Shown piece after piece: positions 12,876 to 21,114 of a DNA stretch of 64,000 nt (position 1 is the stretch's first letter; each line of letters starts with the position of its first letter). The DNA comes from Strigamia acuminata. Lineage: Eukaryota; Arthropoda; Chilopoda; Geophilomorpha; Linotaeniidae. The position numbers were made by a program, and so were the translations under genes. The DNA is taken from positions 1,353,501 through 1,417,500 of the forward strand of contig OX442324.1 in assembly GCA_949358305.1 (NCBI GenBank), in the 5' to 3' direction. The notes below the pieces were generated by a model that was not told where the DNA came from, searched no databases, and saw only the letters and a program-made list of their open reading frames with translations.

Positions 12876-15800
12876 ATGGCAGATAATACTCGAGTAACAG
12901 ACTCCGACTCAGACGTTAACAAACGAGCCGGTAGTCGCAAAGGAACCGACTATCATTTGAGGTCGGGAGGTCCTTTGCCCAAAGCCTCAGCGCACGAGTC
13001 TAGGCAAAAACGCCGCAAGGCCAAGCCAGACCGACGAAGCGCTTCGGAGGCATCGCACCCGTCTCACGCCGAGACGAGGCAGCGATTAGACGAGACGGAG
13101 CGGAGTGAGGATCCGTCCCACCCCAAACCGCCGCGTCCCAATCGTGACGGCGAGACGAGCGGAAACGAGGTTTTATCCCGTAACCAATCGCCTCGTCTAA
13201 CGCACGATACCGAGGTGAGCGATCCGAGAGCGACGTCTTCGATACAAAGGACGACGTCCGACACGACAGCGAATTCAGCGCTAAACACGCCAATTACGCA
13301 CAGTCGACCAGCCTCGGTAATGTCTGAAGGGCACAAGTCCAACTCGTCCTCTGTCAAGCGTGTTTCGAGCCAGCCTTACAGCGTCTCGGGCACCTTGATT
13401 GACGCGATGCAGTTGGCACAAGCGGAGGGAGTGAGATACACCCTTCCGACGGGAAAGATTACAGTGTACGAAACGTTACAAATCGTACGTGCAGCTTTAA
13501 AAGCGCACAGTGTATCCCCACAAATCACCATTGTTGAAGGTGCACACGCTCAACAATTGGTTGATTCCGCTCAATTTGAAGCGGATGCAGAGAACGAGGC
13601 TCGACAAGCCATTCGCGAGAGACGGAGGAAGCTGGCGGAAAGAGAAGCGCAAGCTCTCGAGTACGGCAGAACCCAGCCCAATCCGACTACTCCCGAGGAG
13701 GTAGAAATAGTTGACCGAGCCCTGAGAGCACATCGATATGCTTTCCACTCGCAACAAGAAGCAGAGCGAGCATTTATGGCCAGATTGCGACGAGATGACC
13801 CGAAATCCGTTCGCAAACCAGAGGTCAGTTCATCCGAGCTGTCCGACGAGAGCCTAGAGGGAGACCCAAAGCGCACGCCGAAGGCCAAACCCAAACCCCA
13901 GCCGGAGAGGGCAACACCAGCTACTCCGCGCAAGAGAGATGCGTCGGCCAGAGAACAACAAACTCGGCCCCGCATGCAAGCTCTCGATTCAGCCACAAAT
14001 AATGCGATAACGCGATTAATCAACGCTAATAATGCTAGGCGAAATGAAGAGCAAGCTCTCACAAGCCAACAGCATGATGATCCGCAAGGGACTGAGTGGC
14101 AACAACCAGAGCCCATCCTTAAAGACGACGAGTCGTCAAGGAGACAATCGCATGATCGCACCTCTTCGCGAGAAGAAGGCAAACGCGATGAAAGACCGAA
14201 ATATTTTCACTACGGAAATAGTGATTCGTCGTCAGATGGACTAGAGTCAAATGCACCCAGTCATCACGATTCGGAGAGAGGTTCCGGAGAAAGACGAAGG
14301 GAAAGAGAACGCGATGAACGCAGAGAAAGGGAACGTGACGACCGTCGTAGGGGCCGGAAAGAGTCAAACTCTTCACGGCGCAACCCGCCACGCCGCTCAC
14401 CGTCTCCCGACCCCAGCTCCGACCCCTCATCCAACGACGACAGACGAAAGGATAAATCAAGTAATCGCCGGAAGAGATCCAACTCTCCGCGCGATAGAGA
14501 GAAACGACGTCGATCGGAAAATAGCGACCACCGACGGGAGGAGTTTCAGGACCTTCCCCGACAAAGCGCGTTTACCGATTCGACGGGTCGGCAGTATACG
14601 ATGGGAGAGCTTGGAAGAGCACTACTTGGCTCGTTAAAAGCTGAGGGAATCGATCTGAGCAAACGAAACGATCGTAATCGTAGCACTGGTGACCGCGTAA
14701 AGAAAAAATACGCTGTCTCCCGACGTGACACCATGAGTGTTACCGGGAATATTAGGTGGCAATTTTATATTCAGAACCGTTTCGACGGGTCATGGAAAGC
14801 GGGAGATCGCTTCCTTGACGAAGTAATTCGAATTAAGACTGCCACTAAAGCCACCGTAGGAGACATGCTCACCCACGGTATTGTCGAGCTAATGACAGGC
14901 TCGGCACGTGAGTGGTACCAAGGATTGAAAGGCGTCAATTGGGACGACTTTTTAATGAGATTCGACCTGCGCTACGGCGAGACACCCGAAGAGGTGAGCC
15001 GAAAGATGCGAGGTCTTCGCCAGATGCCTGGTGAAACCATAATGGATTACGACATTCGCGCCAGATTGTTGTTCGAAAAGGCCCCGATGGAATTTCATGC
15101 CACGGGATTCAACCTTTTCTTTCTCGGCGGTTTGTCGGAATACTCGCAACGGGTGCTACTTGAAGAAAGGGCACCGACAGGAGGCAGCTACGAAGAAATG
15201 AGCGCCTTCCTGTTCGAGAACACGATAGATATCGAGAAGAGATATTATTCCGCTTTACCAGAAGCGGAAAAAGCAGCGACCGCAAAACGTCTCAAGTTGA
15301 GTGCGGAAAGATATGGGGCGACAGATAAGATTATGCGCCCTACTGAATATCTTAGCGGTATAATGGAGCTGGCAGAAGCTAGCGTTGGTTTACAAATAAA
15401 AAATAAACTGACATCCACGCTGCCTTCCAACCCTTTGGCCGCCCCTAAAAAGGCACCGACAGCGTCAGCCATGCAAGCGACGCTGGAGGAGGTCAAGGAG
15501 GGGGAGGAAGCCGGACAAGATGCCGGAAAATCAGACGAAAAAGAAGAAAAAGACGATTATTCGACGGACGAAGAAATACGAAGCTATCGCGATACCTTAT
15601 CAACGGGTTGCGATGAAGAAGGACCGCTAGTACATCTCATCCATCGAGATAGAGCGGTAGAAGAATTTCGCGCCAGGTTAAAACCAAATGCCGGCCGAAT
15701 TCCGAAGTATTTTCGGAAAAATTACACGCCACCGTCGAAAGCAGACCCTGAAAAGAAAAATCGACTGAAGCCCCAAGAGACAAATCAAATATTCGCTGTT

Positions 15801-15878
15801 TCAAGTGTAACCAACCGGGCCACTACTCCAATGAGTGCCCAAGAACAGCGAAAGAAGACGCTAAGTTTGACGCGATAA
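12876..15878 (+). CDS. Gypsy-A gag
   Basis: The best start is the ATG at 12876 (MADNTRVTDSDSD); the frame is open upstream without another ATG. The first 550 residues are low-complexity, rich in Ser, Arg, Glu and Pro, with an RE/RD/RS-rich stretch at about 14280-14530. The retrotransposon gag capsid-like domain follows (WQFYIQNRFDGSWKAGDRFL near 14757; TGSAREWYQGLKGVNWDDF near 14895). The CCHC knuckle (CFKCNQPGHYSNEC, 15797-15838) exists but lies in the -1 frame relative to this ORF and runs on to a TAA at 15956-15958, so the real gag C-terminus is in that frame. The switch falls between 15752 and 15790, in an A-rich run with no canonical slippery heptamer, which suggests a one-base indel. 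Gag packages the RNA in the particle. Confidence 0.85.
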   Translation: MADNTRVTDSDSDVNKRAGSRKGTDYHLRSGGPLPKASAHESRQKRRKAKPDRRSASEASHPSHAETRQRLDETERSEDPSHPKPPRPNRDGETSGNEVLSRNQSPRLTHDTEVSDPRATSSIQRTTSDTTANSALNTPITHSRPASVMSEGHKSNSSSVKRVSSQPYSVSGTLIDAMQLAQAEGVRYTLPTGKITVYETLQIVRAALKAHSVSPQITIVEGAHAQQLVDSAQFEADAENEARQAIRERRRKLAEREAQALEYGRTQPNPTTPEEVEIVDRALRAHRYAFHSQQEAERAFMARLRRDDPKSVRKPEVSSSELSDESLEGDPKRTPKAKPKPQPERATPATPRKRDASAREQQTRPRMQALDSATNNAITRLINANNARRNEEQALTSQQHDDPQGTEWQQPEPILKDDESSRRQSHDRTSSREEGKRDERPKYFHYGNSDSSSDGLESNAPSHHDSERGSGERRRERERDERRERERDDRRRGRKESNSSRRNPPRRSPSPDPSSDPSSNDDRRKDKSSNRRKRSNSPRDREKRRRSENSDHRREEFQDLPRQSAFTDSTGRQYTMGELGRALLGSLKAEGIDLSKRNDRNRSTGDRVKKKYAVSRRDTMSVTGNIRWQFYIQNRFDGSWKAGDRFLDEVIRIKTATKATVGDMLTHGIVELMTGSAREWYQGLKGVNWDDFLMRFDLRYGETPEEVSRKMRGLRQMPGETIMDYDIRARLLFEKAPMEFHATGFNLFFLGGLSEYSQRVLLEERAPTGGSYEEMSAFLFENTIDIEKRYYSALPEAEKAATAKRLKLSAERYGATDKIMRPTEYLSGIMELAEASVGLQIKNKLTSTLPSNPLAAPKKAPTASAMQATLEEVKEGEEAGQDAGKSDEKEEKDDYSTDEEIRSYRDTLSTGCDEEGPLVHLIHRDRAVEEFRARLKPNAGRIPKYFRKNYTPPSKADPEKKNRLKPQETNQIFAVSSVTNRATTPMSAQEQRKKTLSLTR

Positions 15879-15912
15879 TGAAGCAGATGGCAGAGATTAA
15901 ACTCGCCATGGC

Positions 15913-15931
15913 AAAAAACGAGTCAAAAAAC
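15913..15931 (+). promoter_or_regulatory. Two tandem -1 frameshift heptamers A_AAA_AAC at the gag/pol junction
   Basis: In the zinc-knuckle frame the sequence reads gcA.AAA.AAC (15913-15919) and, twelve bases on, tcA.AAA.AAC (15925-15931). Both match the X_XXY_YYZ consensus and lie 25-43 nt before the gag stop at 15956. A -1 slip at either one enters the pol frame, which is open here. This is the standard way to set the Gag to Gag-Pol ratio. The double site is seen; its activity is inferred. No downstream pseudoknot was modelled. Confidence 0.6.
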
Positions 15932-15981
15932 GAGTCAGCGCAGGCGGCGAAGAAATAATTTCTCGACCGTCTGCGCCATTC

Positions 15982-18900
15982 ATGAAGAAAAAGGGGTTTA
16001 ACAAAGGGTTCGATAAGCCGCCACCAGTCAAAGAAATGGGTAGTGACATAGCTAACGCCCAAATTCAAGACAGGGCCAACAACGCTTTGCAGGTAATTAC
16101 CGCAAACGCTGAGGCTGAGGCGGAAGAACCGAACCTACTGCTTGAAGAATTACCTCAAGTAGTCGAAGACACAGAAGAATTTCGTGTTTTCATGTGCAAC
16201 GTGGCGGTCGAATACACCAACCGCCTATGCATGTTGCCTATGACAATAGAACGTGAAAAAATTATGGGACTGCTAGACTCGGGAGCAGATCGCTCGTTCG
16301 TTTCCGAAGACATAGTAGCATCATTGGGTCTCACCGATAAGATAAAAGGCGTTAATAAAAATATACGTCTAAAAACCGCCAACGGAATGGCGCGTCCAAA
16401 AGGAGTTATATTATTGACCATGGAGTGGCTCGGAGGGGTAGAACAGCACCCTTTCCTGGTCCTGCCCACATGTGACAGAATTTTTCTGTTGGGCTTAGAC
16501 CTCATGGCGTCAATGGAAATACAACCAAATCCAATAACGAAATCTTGGAATTATATCAGAAATGATAAGGAGAGACCCGCAATTGTCGTGCTACCAGCTC
16601 TTGTAAAAGAAGCGGCCGACAAGACACAGTGGGAGAAAGGCCTAAAGAAATTCGTTCAAGACTACGATTTTAAAGCATTCGTAACAGAATTGCAACGGGA
16701 CAATGTAGTGGAAACGCTTGTCGCCGACGCCGCTTTAGAATTAAACGAAGCAGCAGCCCTACGAAGGGTCCTACTTAAATATGAGGGGATCCTGTCGAAA
16801 AAACCGGGCCGAACGAATAGGGCTATTCACGAAATTAAATTGACGGATAATAAACCTATACGAGTCGCGTATAAGGGAATGAACCCGCAAAAACGTGAAA
16901 TAGTGCAAAAAATGTGCCAAGAAATGCTAGACAGTGGCATTGTCTCCGAGGCCCAGGGAGAATACGCGACGCGAGTTGTGCTCGTGATGCGCCCGGGCTC
17001 GGACCCACGCCTATGCATTGATTACCGCCCATTAAACGCGGTGACAGAGATAGATCCCATACAGATGCCGTCTATCGAATCCATTTTGAGAGAGCTTAGC
17101 CCCTTTTCTTGGGTTACGACGATGGATCTGTCGAAGGGATACTGGCAAGTTGAGATGAGGCCAGAGGATAAGATAAAAACAGCATTTTACTCGCCAATTG
17201 GACGGTTGATGTTCAACGTCATGCCATTTGGTTTAGTGAACGCTCCCAGTACCTTTCAGAGACTAATCGAAAGCGTATTGGGTGATATCCTGCATCAGTT
17301 TGTATGGGCATACCTAGATGACATAGTTATTGCCTCCAAAACATTCGAAGAGCACATTGAGCACATCGACCAAGTGCTCACCCGGCTGGCAAAAGCTGGG
17401 TTACACGTTCACCCGGGCAAGAGCAAGTTCTGTCGAAAGGAGCTTGTCTTCCTGGGTTATCGCATTGGAGTCAATGGTTTAGCTATTGGCCCCGAAAAAA
17501 TCGATGCGATTAATCGTTTCCCACCACCCGAGGACGTTGAAGGTGTCCAACGGTTTATGGGAATGATAAACTTCTTCGGCAGGTTGCTACCGGGTCTAGC
17601 TGAAGTGGCAGCCCCAGTTACCGACCTCCTGAAGAATGAAAACGAATTTGTATGGTCAAATGAGTGCAACATCGCATTTAATGCGATAAAGAGGATGCTG
17701 ACGGAAGTCGGCGTAATGCCTCTACCCGACTTAAACCGGCCGTTCATATTACATACGGACGCCAGCAGAGTTGGGTTAGGAGCGGCGTTGCTCCAAACAC
17801 ACGTGCGCGACGGAGTCGAACAAGACCTGCCGTGCATGTTTATAAGTCGCAAACTCCAAGGCGCTGAAAAAAATTACAACGCCACAGAGTTGGAGTGTTT
17901 GGCAGTTGTGTGGGCCATAAGGAAATTCAGAGATTATCTCGAATATACCAAATTTGTGGTCCACACAGATCATCAAGCGTTACAATGGCTGATGAAATTA
18001 AAGGAGCCAGCCGGTCGACTAGCCAGATGGCAGTTAGAACTGATGGCATGCGACTTGACCATTCAATACAAGCCCGGCAAATATAACGTCGTGGCTGACG
18101 CTCTGTCACGGGCACCAGTGTCAGATCCAATCGACGCTGACGATGATGGCGAGGATGACTCCCGCATCATTTATTGCCCTACGAGTTGTCACCGTTGGGA
18201 TTTAAGGAAGATGAATGAAATTCCCACCGCGTCTCCGGCAGACGTAAAATTCTGTGGATTCTGGACGCGGTTATACCAACCAGCTGCTGACAATTACCCA
18301 AATGCAAAGAAGGAATTTAAGCTAGAGCGGAGAATAAATGACCCGCTTCTAAGCGCCTTCCACGCTCATGTCGGCAAGCAAATGAAAAGCAATCCCCCAA
18401 CAAGGGAGGAAATAATTGTGCAACAAAAATTAGACAAAAAATGTCAGGATAGAGCTAGATTCGTACTGACAGGAAAGTATCCGCCCAACTTAACCAGAAG
18501 GCAGAAGCGTCGTTATGCACACGAATCCATAGATTACCTATTAGATGACGGCCTTTTGGTGAAACATCACCCAAATCACCAAGATGACTTGAGTGAATCG
18601 GACACCGCAGTAAAGGTAGTAATACCTGCTTCCTTAATCGGTCGCGTGCTGTGGTTGTTACACGGGCACCCGCTTGCGAGCCATGCGGGAGTAAGCAGAA
18701 CACTCTATCGTGCTACACAGCTTTTTCACTGGACAGGGATGAAAAAAGATATTGCTCTTTTTGTCCACCAATGTCAGCGATGTCAAGCGTGCAAGCCGAG
18801 GAGAAAATCACCATTCGAAACTATTTTCTTAGGGCCTTACGCGCCTTTTGATTGTTTAAGTGTCGATGTGATGGGCCCAAAACCCATTACGGGAAATAAA

Positions 18901-19443
18901 AATGCGTACATTATCGTTATAATGGACGTGGCGACTCGTTGGCCCGAGTTGTACGCCGTCGCTAGACCTTCAGCAGAGAAAATCGTTGAATGTATCTACG
19001 ACGTGGCGTTACGTTACGGATTTCCACGTAAAATAATATCCGATAACGGACCCCAATTTATCTCGAAAATTTGGGGTAAGTTTTGTGAGAAATTCGGGAT
19101 TGTGGCGTCACATACTTCGACCTACAACCCCAGAACAAATCCCGTTGAGCGACTCAACAGGGACATTAAATATGCATTAAGTATATTCACTGACATCCAC
19201 AATAGGTGGGATGAATACTTGAGGGAGATCGCGTTCAGCATACGAACAACAGTCTCGAGGACGAGAGATTTTTCTCCGGCCTACCTCAACTTCGCCCGGG
19301 AGCTACGAGTGCCTTGGGACCCACGAGTGGCAGAGTCGGTAAATGTGGTGGACCCCGAGAAACCACATGAGTACGTGTATAAATTGGAACAAACAATTTC
19401 AAACACATACAAGCATATGATGACGCCCCTTCACCTCCGGTAA
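15982..19443 (+). CDS. Gypsy-A pol polyprotein
   Basis: The frame is open from the gag overlap, so the ATG at 15982 is only nominal. Domains in order: aspartic protease LLDSGADRSF (about residue 95); reverse transcriptase with YLDDIVIAS (about 444); RNase H starting ILHTDASRVGLG (about 589); integrase zinc finger of HHCC type (from about 894, with CQRCQAC); integrase core with VDVMG (961), SDNGPQF (1020) and NPVERLNRD, whose Glu is the third catalytic residue (1055). RT, RNase H and integrase motifs are intact. The ORF ends at 19443, but the adjacent frame continues a basic tail to a TAG at 19662-19664, suggesting one more single-base break around 19420. Length is normal for gypsy pol. Confidence 0.95.
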   Translation: MKKKGFNKGFDKPPPVKEMGSDIANAQIQDRANNALQVITANAEAEAEEPNLLLEELPQVVEDTEEFRVFMCNVAVEYTNRLCMLPMTIEREKIMGLLDSGADRSFVSEDIVASLGLTDKIKGVNKNIRLKTANGMARPKGVILLTMEWLGGVEQHPFLVLPTCDRIFLLGLDLMASMEIQPNPITKSWNYIRNDKERPAIVVLPALVKEAADKTQWEKGLKKFVQDYDFKAFVTELQRDNVVETLVADAALELNEAAALRRVLLKYEGILSKKPGRTNRAIHEIKLTDNKPIRVAYKGMNPQKREIVQKMCQEMLDSGIVSEAQGEYATRVVLVMRPGSDPRLCIDYRPLNAVTEIDPIQMPSIESILRELSPFSWVTTMDLSKGYWQVEMRPEDKIKTAFYSPIGRLMFNVMPFGLVNAPSTFQRLIESVLGDILHQFVWAYLDDIVIASKTFEEHIEHIDQVLTRLAKAGLHVHPGKSKFCRKELVFLGYRIGVNGLAIGPEKIDAINRFPPPEDVEGVQRFMGMINFFGRLLPGLAEVAAPVTDLLKNENEFVWSNECNIAFNAIKRMLTEVGVMPLPDLNRPFILHTDASRVGLGAALLQTHVRDGVEQDLPCMFISRKLQGAEKNYNATELECLAVVWAIRKFRDYLEYTKFVVHTDHQALQWLMKLKEPAGRLARWQLELMACDLTIQYKPGKYNVVADALSRAPVSDPIDADDDGEDDSRIIYCPTSCHRWDLRKMNEIPTASPADVKFCGFWTRLYQPAADNYPNAKKEFKLERRINDPLLSAFHAHVGKQMKSNPPTREEIIVQQKLDKKCQDRARFVLTGKYPPNLTRRQKRRYAHESIDYLLDDGLLVKHHPNHQDDLSESDTAVKVVIPASLIGRVLWLLHGHPLASHAGVSRTLYRATQLFHWTGMKKDIALFVHQCQRCQACKPRRKSPFETIFLGPYAPFDCLSVDVMGPKPITGNKNAYIIVIMDVATRWPELYAVARPSAEKIVECIYDVALRYGFPRKIISDNGPQFISKIWGKFCEKFGIVASHTSTYNPRTNPVERLNRDIKYALSIFTDIHNRWDEYLREIAFSIRTTVSRTRDFSPAYLNFARELRVPWDPRVAESVNVVDPEKPHEYVYKLEQTISNTYKHMMTPLHLR

Positions 19444-19664
19444 ACGAGATAGTTGAATCCGTTCCGGATCCAATTTTGGTCGGGGGGGAAACAGGAGAAA
19501 CTCCTGAAACAAACACAAAAAACACGGATAAAAAAGAAAGCAATAATGAGGAGGTACAGACACAAAAAACAACAAAAAACGTCGTACCTGTCTCGACTCA
19601 TCACCTGCGGCCTCGTAGAAGTAATCCATTTATAAAAGATGGAAAGGTCGTAGGAAAAGAGTAG

Positions 19665-21114
19665 AAAACGTTACGAGTCGATGGCGACGCTGAAAAACAA
19701 AAAAATTGATCGATCGACAGCCATCAAAATCCGAGACTCGAAAAAATTCCGCTAAGTCCAACAAAGCGGATATCGGTCGAATTCACGTCACAAGATGGCG
19801 TGGAAGCGCGGGACCCGTAGCAAAATTATCGGCACGGGTCGGATACCGCGTGCAAAAGACCCCGTAGCAGCAATCGCGCACGGGAGTGAAAACAAAAAAG
19901 ACCCCGTAGCAGCAATCGCGCACGGGAGTGAGAACAAAGGAGACCCGTAGCGTAACATGCGCACGGGTAGGTGCGCACTAGTCTCAAACACCCGGGTTCT
20001 GGAGTATATTACCCAGAATCCATCGCGATTACCTCGTGTTCACACGGACTTCCGCTTTTCACAGCTGATCGCTGCATTCGTGCGTGATCCTCGTTTTTAA
20101 CGTTTTTACCGAGTTTTTTGAGATAGTTTTATCATCCTTTTTTCAATCGTGATTGAGCTTTTTGTGCGCGCTCCTCGCCATGGACGAGGAAGAGAACGAC
20201 GTGCTTGCCATCGAGCACGATGACGAGGAAAACTGGGACCGCGATGTAAACCAAGTCCAACCCGATCAGGTAGAAGTCGGCATCGGCACATGAGAATTAT
20301 TTCCGTGCTGCTGAAAGAGAAATTTTGTTGACTAATACCTGACATGAGTGCTTTGCACTCGAAATAGTGTATAATTAATTATTAACCGCGATCGCACACA
20401 CGATCGTATTTTTTCCTTGTTAATTTGTTTTCGGGGTGCGAGCGCAGACTTCACGTCGCCTCGCGTCTCGAAAATTCCTCATGACTTGAGTCACGAGCGA
20501 GACAATGGGCTCGAGCCATAAATAATTTTATGACAAGGGGAGAATATTCTGTAAAAGAATATTTTTTCTCCACAAGTAATTTGACGCATCAAATTGATGC
20601 AACTTAACATTCGTACGATGAATTTTTCGATGTGTTAGACAAATTTAATTTGACTTTAACTTCTTTTAAAAAATTAGACAAAGTCCGACTTCGGAATAAT
20701 TCTTTGTTAGGTTTAATTATTTAATAAAATTTCGACAAGCACGTTTATTGTGCAATTTTAGTAATAATTTACACCCGACGAATTCTTTTTACGAATGACT
20801 GATAATTATTAATTTAATTATTAGTAATGTCCTAATTAATGTTAGAATTAATTTGAAGTAAAATCTGATGATAAGAATCCAGATTAAAGGCTCGATTCCG
20901 TCTCGCTGTGCGTTTTGGACATGAGACAGATTTTTACGTGATGACTTCTCTTTTTCTATCCGACGAGGGACAATTCGTCCTACGTTTGCACCGATAGACA
21001 GGAATCGGTCTCGACGGACGGCTGCACGTATCGACAACGTCCCTCGAAACCAACCATTTATCTACGTATTTAATATTAACTTTTTATTAATCGTTTATTT
21101 CTCCACCCTTCCAG
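19665..21114 (+). other. Gypsy-A spacer between pol and ORF3, with a short tandem repeat and a strong splice acceptor
   Basis: 1.45 kb without a long ORF. At about 19845-19950 a motif of about 48 bp (gaccccgtagcagcaatcgcgcacggg) repeats twice with a third partial copy. The spacer is AT-rich from about 20350. Its last bases, ttatttctccacccttccag, form a pyrimidine tract plus CAG directly against the ORF3 ATG at 21115. This is what a spliced subgenomic mRNA would need, as for env of insect errantiviruses. The donor is not identified. Confidence 0.5.
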
